Assembly: GCF_900172355.1 (NCBI RefSeq)
Contig: NZ_FWFZ01000006.1
Coordinates: 1-64,000, forward strand
Direction: 5' to 3'
Origin: Roseisalinus antarcticus
Lineage (GTDB): Bacteria > Pseudomonadota > Alphaproteobacteria > Rhodobacterales > Rhodobacteraceae
Length of the DNA: 64,000 nucleotides
Shown: positions 57,356 through 64,000 of the stretch, piece by piece
Position numbering within the stretch: the first letter of the stretch is position 1
How the letters are laid out: each line of letters starts with the position of its first letter
The notes under the pieces: generated by a model
Databases searched by the model: none
What the model saw: only the letters and a program-made list of their open reading frames with translations
What the model was told of the DNA's origin: nothing
Made by a program: the position numbers and the translations under genes

Positions 57356-58582
57356 ATGGTCGAGATTGCGGACGTTGATGACAGGGACAGCCTCAGGGAC
57401 TGGCTGCAAGAGACCGGCCAGAGCCGCGAGGCCTGCGTCTGGCTTGCAAGCCGCGCGGCCCTGTGGGTGCTGCCGATCGCCTGGGCCGAGGCGTCTTCAC
57501 GTCTTGATTTGACACCACTTCCCATTTTGCGGGCAAATCTGATTGCAGGGGTTGCGCCGGTGTGTCCAACCCCCGCAATCAAGAGCGCCGCCGCCGCCGC
57601 CTACGCCGCCGCCGACGCCGCCATCACCGCCGCCGCCTACGCCGCCGCCGACCGCGCCGCCAGCGACGCCGCCTACGCCGCCATCACCGCCGCCGCCTAC
57701 GCCGCCGCCGACCGCGCCGCCAGCGACGCCGCCTACGCCGCCATCACCGCCGCCGCCTACGCCGCCTTCTCCGCTGCCGTCACCGCCGCCGCCGCCACCG
57801 ACGCCACCGCCGACCTTGCGGTCTGGGAGGCGTCGAGACGGGACATGGGAATCCTGCAAGACGGCGATTTTCTCGGCAAGGGGCTCAGGCTGTGGCCGGC
57901 CGGTGGTAACCCGCTCGAAGACGCCTGGCGCGAGGTGAAGCGCGGTCTGGCTCAGGGCGATCCCGCCAGCGCCCGCGGGGTCGGCACCGGTCTCGACTGG
58001 TCGTTCTGGCTCGACTGGTATCAGGACGCGCTGGACGGCAAGACCCCCGACTGGGACGTGCTGGAAGAGATCGCCCTCAGCGGCCTGGCCAGAGACGGCG
58101 ACTACCAGCGCGAGGACTTCAACCCCTTCTGGGAAGGCACCGACGCCGAGGTTCTGGCGCGGATCAATGAGATCGTCGAACGGCATGCCCTGTTGGCAGA
58201 AATTCGAAAACTCAAGGCCGAGAGAGATAGCTTGCGGGCGGCGGCAAGTGCGTCCGCCGCCCACCGGTCCCACAATAATCCGCCGGAATTGGTCGAAGAG
58301 CAGGCGCAGCAAGAGGTTACGATTGTTTGGGCATATCTTGATGACATCGAGGTCGAACTGAAAAAGCCCGATATTGATCACGGGCGTCTGCGCCGTTTGG
58401 GACAACGGCTTGTCAGTCAAGCCAGAGAGGTTTTGTCGTTGGCTGGCAAGGACACAAAGAAAGACATGGCCATGGCGATCAGGCTCGCAGTCTATGGTGG
58501 CGGCGGACTCGCGTTGATGGCCAGGATCGTGGAGTTCGGAGAATGGCTTGGGCGATTTGTCGGGCCAAGCTTGGGTTTTTAA
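57356..58582 (+). CDS. Ala-rich tandem-repeat protein of unknown function (accessory insertion in the dcw cluster)
   Basis: 408 aa from ATG 57356; an in-frame TTG at 57308 is an alternative and neither has a strong ribosome binding site. Residues 1-75 are a folded-looking domain (DSLRDWLQETGQSREACVWLASRAALWVLPIAW). Residues 78-152 are an Ala-rich array of AYAAxxAA units, with a 20-residue unit (AYAAITAAAYAAADRAASDA) repeated exactly. About 155-300 is an acidic/aromatic region (DWSFWLDWYQDALDG) and a short coiled coil. The HNNPPE motif at 306-311, frequent in accessory alphaproteobacterial proteins, leads into a helical C-terminal region with a hydrophobic stretch (IRLAVYGGGGLALMARIVEF). The last third is clearly less GC-rich than its surroundings. 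Function unknown. Confidence 0.65.
   Translation: MVEIADVDDRDSLRDWLQETGQSREACVWLASRAALWVLPIAWAEASSRLDLTPLPILRANLIAGVAPVCPTPAIKSAAAAAYAAADAAITAAAYAAADRAASDAAYAAITAAAYAAADRAASDAAYAAITAAAYAAFSAAVTAAAATDATADLAVWEASRRDMGILQDGDFLGKGLRLWPAGGNPLEDAWREVKRGLAQGDPASARGVGTGLDWSFWLDWYQDALDGKTPDWDVLEEIALSGLARDGDYQREDFNPFWEGTDAEVLARINEIVERHALLAEIRKLKAERDSLRAAASASAAHRSHNNPPELVEEQAQQEVTIVWAYLDDIEVELKKPDIDHGRLRRLGQRLVSQAREVLSLAGKDTKKDMAMAIRLAVYGGGGLALMARIVEFGEWLGRFVGPSLGF
57601..57767 (+). repeat. 60-bp tandem repeat inside the Ala-rich protein gene
   Basis: 57661-57706 and 57721-57766 are identical (46 nt), and 57615-57660 equals 57675-57720, so the period is exactly 60 bp (20 codons) over nearly three copies. 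It encodes the Ala/Tyr-rich array. The reading frame is kept, so copy number can change without breaking the gene. Confidence 0.9.
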
Positions 58583-58594
58583 GGAGGCTGACCC

Positions 58595-58888
58595 ATGATC
58601 TACCTCATCCCTTCCATCGGGTTTCTGATCGGCGTTCTGCCCGGGTTCTTTCTTGCGCGGCAGGGCAAGGTCTGGGTCGTGGCGATCTTTGCGCTCGCGC
58701 TTGCGGTAGCCGGGGTCTGGGCGATCATCGTAGGGCGCAGCCAGACTGGATTCGATGGCATGGGCTACGTGATCATCGCGGTCCTGATGTTGGCGCCGAC
58801 GGTGGTCGGCATGGTGGCCGGCGGGCTCGCGGGGCTTTACCGGCGGGCCAAAGAGGGGCAGACAGCGCCCCATGACAAAGACGCCTGA
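58595..58888 (+). CDS. Small membrane protein downstream of the Ala-repeat gene
   Basis: 97 aa, with a strong AAGGAGG 9 nt before ATG. Three membrane helices: [41 protein letters not shown] and [25 protein letters not shown], then a charged tail. It starts 12 nt after the repeat gene and overlaps the murB start by 17 bp, so it is cotranscribed with both. The general pattern resembles other tiny roseobacter membrane proteins, but I recognise no family. Confidence 0.68.
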   Translation: MIYLIPSIGFLIGVLPGFFLARQGKVWVVAIFALALAVAGVWAIIVGRSQTGFDGMGYVIIAVLMLAPTVVGMVAGGLAGLYRRAKEGQTAPHDKDA

Positions 58889-59831
58889 GACCGCCGCGCC
58901 CGCGATCCGCCTTCCCGAGGTGCGCGGGGTCCTCACCCCCGAGCGGCCGCTGGCCGAGCTTACGTGGATGCGGGTGGGCGGGCCTGCGGACTGGCTCTTT
59001 CAGCCCGCCGACCGCGCGGATCTGGCCGCCTTCCTGGCCGCGCTGCCGGCCGAGGTGCCGGTGATGGCCATGGGCGTCGGCTCCAACCTCATCGTGCGCG
59101 ACGGCGGGGTGCGCGGGGTGGTGATCCGGCTGGGGCGCGGCTTCAACGGGATCGAGACCGGCGACGGGCTGGTCCGGGCGGGCGCAGCGGCGCTCGACGC
59201 GCACGTGGCGCGCAAGGCGGCCGAGGCCGGGCTCGACCTGACCTTTCTGCGCACCATTCCCGGCGCGGTGGGCGGTGCGGTGCGGATGAACGCGGGCTGC
59301 TACGGCGCCTATGTCGCCGATCACCTGGTCGAGGTCACGGCGATCCTGCGCGACGGCGCGACGGTGACCCTGCCGGCGCACGACCTGGGGCTGGGCTATC
59401 GGACGTCGAAGTTGCCCGAGGGCGCGGTGATCGTCGAGGCGGTGTTCCGCACATGGGCCGGCGACCCTGAAGAGCTTGCCGCGAAGATGGCCGACCAGCT
59501 GGCCCGCCGCGACGCGAGCCAGCCGACGAAGGACCGCACCGCGGGCTCCACCTTTCGCAACCCGGCCGGCTATTCCTCGACCGGGCTCGCGGACGACAGC
59601 CACGAGCTCAAGGCCTGGACGCTGATCGACGAGGCGGGCATGCGCGGCGCCCGGATCGGCGGGGCGGTGATGAACGAGAAACACTCGAACTTCCTCACCA
59701 ATGCGGGCGGCGCCACGGCCACGGATCTCGAATCGCTGGGCGAAGCGGTCCGGAAAAGGGTTTACGAGGTGCGCGGGCTGACGCTAGAGTGGGAAATCAT
59801 GAGGGTCGGCGAACCGGCCCCGGACGACTGA
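58872..59831 (+). CDS. murB: UDP-N-acetylenolpyruvoylglucosamine reductase
   Basis: 319 aa. FAD enzyme giving UDP-MurNAc. [17 protein letters not shown] opens the FAD-binding part, followed by [22 protein letters not shown] and [22 protein letters not shown]. The catalytic segments are [11 protein letters not shown] (Ser) and, near the C terminus, [14 protein letters not shown] (Glu-Lys-His). It is of the type I length class. The start overlaps the preceding small gene by 17 bp. 94 bp separate it from ddl. Confidence 0.96.
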   Translation: MTKTPETAAPAIRLPEVRGVLTPERPLAELTWMRVGGPADWLFQPADRADLAAFLAALPAEVPVMAMGVGSNLIVRDGGVRGVVIRLGRGFNGIETGDGLVRAGAAALDAHVARKAAEAGLDLTFLRTIPGAVGGAVRMNAGCYGAYVADHLVEVTAILRDGATVTLPAHDLGLGYRTSKLPEGAVIVEAVFRTWAGDPEELAAKMADQLARRDASQPTKDRTAGSTFRNPAGYSSTGLADDSHELKAWTLIDEAGMRGARIGGAVMNEKHSNFLTNAGGATATDLESLGEAVRKRVYEVRGLTLEWEIMRVGEPAPDD

Positions 59832-59925
59832 GCAGCAGGTCGGCATCCCCGGGCAGGGATGCGCGGCACTCAATATGAAGATCAAGTTTGACGGGCCGCG
59901 CGAACGGCCCGCGTGAGGCAGTGAA

Positions 59926-60840
59926 ATGTCGGGCGGGCAGACCCCCCACGTTGCAGTCCTGTTGGGCGGCCCGTCGGCCGAGCGCGAAGTCTCTTTGTCT
60001 TCGGGCCGGGAATGCGCGGCCGCGCTGCGCACCGCCGGCTACCGCGTGAGCGAACTGGACGCCGGTCCGGATCTGGCCCTGCGTCTGACGGAGCTGAAGC
60101 CGGACGTCTGTTTCAACGCCCTGCACGGCCGCTGGGGCGAGGACGGCTGCGTCCAGGGGATCCTGGAATGGATGCGACTGCCCTATACCCATTCGGGCGT
60201 GCTGGCCTCGGCCATGGCGATGGACAAGGAGCGGACCAAGGCGATCTACCGCGCCAGCGGCCTGCCCGTGGTGGACAGCGTGCTGGCCCGCAAGGCAGAG
60301 GTCGAGGCGGATCATGTCATGGCGCCGCCCTACGTGGTGAAACCCTACAACGAAGGCTCCTCGGTGGGTGTCTACTTCGTGCACGGCGGCGCGAACGGCC
60401 CGCCGAAGCTTGCCGCCACAATGCCCGATGTGGTGATGGTCGAGGCCTTCGTGCCGGGGCGGGAGCTGACCACCGCGGCGATGGACGGGCGGACGCTGGG
60501 CGTCACCGACATCCTGACCGACGGCTGGTACGATTACGACGCGAAATACAGCGCGGGCGGGTCGCGCCACGTGATCCCCGCCGATATCCCGGCCGAGATC
60601 TTCGACGCCTGCGAGGCCTACGCCCTGCGGGCCCACAACGCGCTTGGCTGTCGCGGGATCAGCCGCACGGATTTTCGCTGGGACGAGGGCCGCGGCCTCG
60701 CCGGCCTGATCCTGCTGGAGACCAATACCCAGCCGGGGATGACGCCGACCTCGCTGGTGCCCGAACAGGCGGCCCTGAAGGGGATCGAGTTTCCCGCGCT
60801 CTGCGCCTGGCTGGTGGAGGATGCCTCTTGCGACAGGTAG
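59926..60840 (+). CDS. ddl: D-alanine-D-alanine ligase
   Basis: 304 aa. ATP-grasp enzyme making the D-Ala-D-Ala end of peptidoglycan precursors. [19 protein letters not shown] (N-terminal signature), [52 protein letters not shown] (ATP-grasp loop), then [12 protein letters not shown] and [19 protein letters not shown] at the C terminus (Mg and substrate ligands). Length normal. It overlaps ftsQ by 13 bp. Confidence 0.96.
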   Translation: MSGGQTPHVAVLLGGPSAEREVSLSSGRECAAALRTAGYRVSELDAGPDLALRLTELKPDVCFNALHGRWGEDGCVQGILEWMRLPYTHSGVLASAMAMDKERTKAIYRASGLPVVDSVLARKAEVEADHVMAPPYVVKPYNEGSSVGVYFVHGGANGPPKLAATMPDVVMVEAFVPGRELTTAAMDGRTLGVTDILTDGWYDYDAKYSAGGSRHVIPADIPAEIFDACEAYALRAHNALGCRGISRTDFRWDEGRGLAGLILLETNTQPGMTPTSLVPEQAALKGIEFPALCAWLVEDASCDR

Positions 60841-61709
60841 CCCGCGACAAGGACAACGCCCGCATCCCGCGCGACCCGGCGCCGTCGCGCTGGCGCTATC
60901 GCTACCAGCGGCTGATGCTGACGCCGGGGTTCCGCAAGCTGTTGCGGATCGGCGCCCCGCTGGCGCTGATCGCCGGGATCGCGGGGGCCTGGTTCGGCCA
61001 GGAGGCGAACCGGATGGCGGTGCAGGCGACCTGGATCGAGCTGCGCGACGAATTCCAGTCGCGCCCGGAATTCATGGTCAGCGCGATGGACATCATCGGC
61101 GCAGACGGCGATCTGTCGGGCCAGATCCGCGATGTGCTCCCGCTGAACTTCCCAGTGACCTCGTTCGATCTCGAACTCGAGGACATGCGCGAACTGGTGG
61201 CTGCGCTGAACGCGGTCGAAAGCGCCCGCCTGCGGGTGCGCCCCGGTGGCATCCTCGAGGTGGCGGTGGTCCAGCGCGAGCCGGTCGCGGTCTGGCGCAC
61301 GGCACAGGGCCTCAAGCTGATCGACGCGGGCGGGCACTTCGTCAGCCCGCTGCAGGCCAGGGCCGACCGGCCCGACTTGCCGCTGATCGCCGGGATGGGG
61401 GCGGACGCGGCGCTCGACGAGGCGCTGCGGCTTTACGCGGTAGCCGAGCCGCTGACGGAAAAGCTGCGCGGCCTGGTGCGGCTGGGCGACCGGCGCTGGG
61501 ACGTGGTGCTGGAGGGCGGGCAGAAGATCCTGCTGCCCTCCGACAACCCGGTCCGGGCGCTCGAAAGGGTGATGGCGCTGGATTCGGCGCAGGACATGCT
61601 CGACCGCGACATCGCGCTGGTGGACATGCGCAACGCGGCCCGCCCCACGATACGGCTCAACCCGCCCGCGGCGGCGGCATTCCGGCGCACGTCGGGCAAA
61701 CTTCAATAA
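60828..61709 (+). CDS. ftsQ: Cell division protein FtsQ
   Basis: 293 aa from TTG 60828, with GGAGG 7 nt upstream inside ddl; no ATG or GTG in this frame fits better. A basic cytoplasmic start is followed by one membrane helix ([23 protein letters not shown]). Next comes the POTRA-like part ([28 protein letters not shown]...[45 protein letters not shown]) and the beta domain ([12 protein letters not shown]...[11 protein letters not shown]). A bitopic protein linking early and late divisome components. Length is typical of alphaproteobacterial FtsQ. Confidence 0.92.
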   Translation: MRQVARDKDNARIPRDPAPSRWRYRYQRLMLTPGFRKLLRIGAPLALIAGIAGAWFGQEANRMAVQATWIELRDEFQSRPEFMVSAMDIIGADGDLSGQIRDVLPLNFPVTSFDLELEDMRELVAALNAVESARLRVRPGGILEVAVVQREPVAVWRTAQGLKLIDAGGHFVSPLQARADRPDLPLIAGMGADAALDEALRLYAVAEPLTEKLRGLVRLGDRRWDVVLEGGQKILLPSDNPVRALERVMALDSAQDMLDRDIALVDMRNAARPTIRLNPPAAAAFRRTSGKLQ

Positions 61710-61734
61710 CAAGAAACACTGAAGGGCAGGCACG

Positions 61735-63069
61735 ATGAGGGAGCTATACGAGAGCCAGCGGGCGATGCGGAACATGCGCAAGGTCGCGATGCAACGGGGC
61801 GTGATCGCGATCCTCGACGTCGGCACCTCGAAGATCGCCTGCCTGATCCTGCGCTTCGACGGACCCGAACGGTTCCGCGAGAACGACGGCGTGGGCTCCA
61901 TGGCCGGCCAGTCGGCGTTCCGAGTGATCGGCGCGGCGACGACCCGGTCGCGCGGCGTCCGCTTCGGCGAGATCGACGCCATGGCCGAGACCGAACGCGC
62001 GATCCGCACCGCGCTTCAGGCGGCGCAGAAGATGGCGCAGGTCCGCGTCGATCACGTGATCGCCTCGTTCTCGGGCGCGCGGCCCCGGTCCTACGGGCTG
62101 GATGGGGCGATCGACGTCACCGGCGCCCAGGTCGAAGAGGGCGATATCGGCCGCGTGCTGGCCGCCTGCGACGTGCCCGATTACGGCGCAGGTCGCCACG
62201 TGCTGCACGCCCAGCCGGTGAACTTCGCGCTGGACCACCGCTCCGGCCTCGCCGATCCGCGCGGCCAGATCGGCAACAAGCTGACCTGCGACATGCACCT
62301 GCTGACGGTCGAGGAGATGGCCGTCCAGAACCTGATCCACGCGGTCAAGCGCTGCGACCTCGAGATCGCGGGCCTGGCCTCCTCGGCCTATGCCTCGGGC
62401 ATATCGAGCCTCGTGGAGGACGAGCAGGAGCTGGGCGCCGCCTGCATCGACCTGGGCGGTGGCGCCACCGGCCTGTCGATCTTCATGAAAAAGCACATGA
62501 TCTATGCCGACAGCGTGCGGCTGGGCGGCGACCACGTGACCGGCGACATCTCCATGGGGCTGCAGGTCTCGATGTCCGTGGCCGAGCGGATCAAGACCTT
62601 CTACGGCGGGCTCGTGGCGACCGGCATGGACGACCGCGAGCAGATCGAGATCGGCGGCGACACCGGCGACTGGGAACACGACCGGCGCCAGGCCAGCCGG
62701 GCCGAGTTGATCGGCATCATGCGGCCGCGCGTCGAGGAGATCCTCGAAGAGGTCCGCGCCCGGCTCGACGCGGCGGGGTTCGAACATCTGCCCTCGCAGC
62801 AGATCGTGCTGACGGGCGGCGGCTCGCAGATCCCGGGGCTCGACGCGCTGGCCTCGCGGATCCTGGGCCAGCAGGTGCGGCTCGGCCGGCCGCTGCGGGT
62901 GCAGGGCCTGCCGCAGGCCGCCACCGGCGCCTCCTTCGCGAGCGCGGTGGGCCTGGCGCTGTTCGCGGCCAACCCGCAGGACGAATGGTGGGATTTCGAG
63001 ATCCCGGCCGAGCGTTACCCCGCCCGCTCGTTCAAGCGGGCGGTGAAATGGTTCAAGGACAATTGGTAG
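61735..63069 (+). CDS. ftsA: Cell division protein FtsA
   Basis: 444 aa. Actin-like ATPase that tethers FtsZ to the membrane. The phosphate loops are AILDVGTSKIACLILRF and AACIDLGGGATGLSIFMKKHMIYADSVRLGGDHVTGDIS. The 1C domain lies between them. VLTGGGSQIPGLDALASRIL is the adenosine motif. The C terminus RSFKRAVKWFKDNW is the amphipathic membrane-targeting helix. It has an N-terminal extension of about 20 residues before the first strand. It follows ftsQ by 25 bp. Confidence 0.96.
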   Translation: MRELYESQRAMRNMRKVAMQRGVIAILDVGTSKIACLILRFDGPERFRENDGVGSMAGQSAFRVIGAATTRSRGVRFGEIDAMAETERAIRTALQAAQKMAQVRVDHVIASFSGARPRSYGLDGAIDVTGAQVEEGDIGRVLAACDVPDYGAGRHVLHAQPVNFALDHRSGLADPRGQIGNKLTCDMHLLTVEEMAVQNLIHAVKRCDLEIAGLASSAYASGISSLVEDEQELGAACIDLGGGATGLSIFMKKHMIYADSVRLGGDHVTGDISMGLQVSMSVAERIKTFYGGLVATGMDDREQIEIGGDTGDWEHDRRQASRAELIGIMRPRVEEILEEVRARLDAAGFEHLPSQQIVLTGGGSQIPGLDALASRILGQQVRLGRPLRVQGLPQAATGASFASAVGLALFAANPQDEWWDFEIPAERYPARSFKRAVKWFKDNW

Positions 63070-63461
63070 GCGCGGCAGTCGAGATTTTTGGCCCCGTGGG
63101 CGTCAGACCCCGTGACGGCACCGCCCCGGTCTGCTAAAAACATCCACAGAGTCGCCCACAGAGGCGCCCACATCAGGCCGACCGAGCAGTCGCCCCGAGA
63201 GTCCAAATGAACCGCACGACGTCGCATCCCGATTTGCGACAACCGGAGACGTGACTTCAATATCTCGTGGTGGCCGGGTCGCGATTGCCTAGAATTGGAA
63301 TGACCGGCAGGATATTGCCGGATTCCGTCAATTCGACCGCTTATTTTGTGTTTTTTTCGAGGAATTGGCGTGACGTGCAGCCCAGAGGCAGTTAGAGTCA
63401 ATCAATACAGGTGCAAGCGCCCGGTGGGACGGGCGGGAGAACAAACAGGCGGACAGCAACC
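63070..63461 (+). promoter_or_regulatory. ftsA-ftsZ intergenic leader with clustered GANTC sites
   Basis: 392 bp without a gene. It contains GANTC (CcrM methylation target) at 63149-63153, 63199-63203, 63321-63325 and 63395-63399, with a fifth just inside ftsZ (63470-63474). An AT-rich patch at about 63332-63372 (TATTTTGTGTTTTTTTCGAGG) suggests promoters near it. In Caulobacter such sites tie ftsZ transcription to methylation state; the same here is inference. No other feature was recognised. Confidence 0.5.
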
Positions 63462-64000
63462 ATGACACTGAATCTATCCCTCCCCGGGCACGACGAGCTG
63501 AAGCCCCGTATCACCGTTTTCGGTGTCGGCGGTGCCGGCGGCAACGCGGTCAACAACATGATCGAGAAGCAACTCGACGGGGTTGAGTTCGTGGTTGCCA
63601 ATACCGACGCGCAGGCCCTGCAGCAGTCGATGGCCCCGGCCAAGATCCAGATGGGCGTGAAGGTCACCGAAGGGCTGGGCGCAGGCGCCCGGGCCACCGT
63701 GGGGGCCGCCGCTGCCGAGGAGTCGATCGAGCAGATCGTCGATCACCTCGCGGGCGCGCACATGTGCTTCATCACCGCGGGCATGGGTGGAGGCACCGGC
63801 ACCGGCGCCGCCCCGATCATCGCCCAAGCCGCCCGCGAGCTGGGCGTGCTGACCGTGGGCGTCGTCACCAAACCGTTCCAGTTCGAGGGCGGCAAGCGCA
63901 TGAAGCAGGCCGACGACGGCCTCGAGGCGCTGCAGAAGGTCGTCGACACGCTGATCATCATTCCCAACCAGAACCTGTTCCGGCTGGCGAACGAGAACAC
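63462..64000 (+). CDS. ftsZ: Cell division GTPase FtsZ (N-terminal part; continues past the window)
   Basis: 179 codons visible from ATG 63462. Tubulin-like GTPase forming the Z-ring. Nucleotide-binding loops: [19 protein letters not shown] (T1), [10 protein letters not shown] (T2-T3), [17 protein letters not shown] and the tubulin signature [18 protein letters not shown] (T4). The sequence runs on through [15 protein letters not shown] to the window end at LANENT. The rest, including the T7 loop catalytic residues and C-terminal tail, lies outside. Confidence 0.97.
   Translation, partial: MTLNLSLPGHDELKPRITVFGVGGAGGNAVNNMIEKQLDGVEFVVANTDAQALQQSMAPAKIQMGVKVTEGLGAGARATVGAAAAEESIEQIVDHLAGAHMCFITAGMGGGTGTGAAPIIAQAARELGVLTVGVVTKPFQFEGGKRMKQADDGLEALQKVVDTLIIIPNQNLFRLANEN

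Noticed and set aside
57585-57790. CRISPR-like array
   Set aside because: The repeats are contiguous 60-bp units without unique spacers and keep an open reading frame, so this is a coding tandem repeat.

Overview
The window looks like chromosomal DNA of an alphaproteobacterium of the Rhodobacteraceae (Roseobacter group). The reasons are high GC, a division/cell-wall cluster ending ddl-ftsQ-ftsA-ftsZ, small roseobacter-type membrane proteins (DUF2484, DUF2842), and a NepR/PhyR/EcfG general stress module. No rRNA, tRNA or CRISPR array was seen.

Layout: 1-568 holds insertion-sequence debris (the end of an IS256-type transposase abutting a truncated IS3-type orfB), followed by about 900 bp with no recognisable gene. 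1490-3102 is a cheB-cheD pair whose CheB receiver lacks its phosphoacceptor Asp. 3183-10104 is a myo-inositol catabolic block: a LacI-type regulator, then iolC (kinase fused to DUF2090), iolD, iolE, a 72-aa membrane protein and iolB, all joined by 4-bp overlaps. 10441-19726, minus strand, is a glycogen operon: small P-loop kinase, glgB, glgC, glgA, glgX, pgm. 20110-22275 is otsB-otsA (trehalose). 22661 is a YihY/BrkB membrane protein preceded by a perfect EcfG-type promoter.

23882-27008 is an accessory island: a decayed zinc-ribbon transposase-like gene, then an intact 452-aa PD-(D/E)XK nuclease-like protein of unknown role. 27103-31362 is the stress centre: DUF883 and holin-X membrane proteins (with EcfG-type promoter), phyR (with EcfG-type promoter), nepR (56 aa), ecfG and a HisKA_2 kinase with an abnormal N-box. 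31528-39512 is a type I secretion locus: a BapA-like Ig-repeat adhesin, a lipoprotein-type TolC, an ABC exporter and an HlyD adaptor. 39661-43226 encodes two exported proteins, the first behind a candidate Pho box.

43243-47594 carries pyrG, secG, a small membrane protein, purA and a DUF2842 protein. An 872-aa very acidic protein and thiN follow, then a BaiN/HI0933-type flavoprotein gene broken by a one-base frameshift. From 52790 to the end runs the dcw cluster: ftsW, murG, murC, three tiny membrane proteins (two are tandem DUF2484 paralogues), an inserted gene with a 60-bp Ala-rich tandem repeat plus a small membrane protein, then murB, ddl, ftsQ, ftsA and the start of ftsZ. The ftsZ leader is rich in GANTC sites.

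Together the genes link carbon storage (glycogen), osmoprotection (trehalose), the general stress response and envelope biogenesis. Two spots show recent gene traffic: the left end and the 23.9-27.0 kb island. The Ala-repeat gene in the dcw cluster is a third, weaker candidate. All functional calls are by recognition of family motifs; no database search was run.
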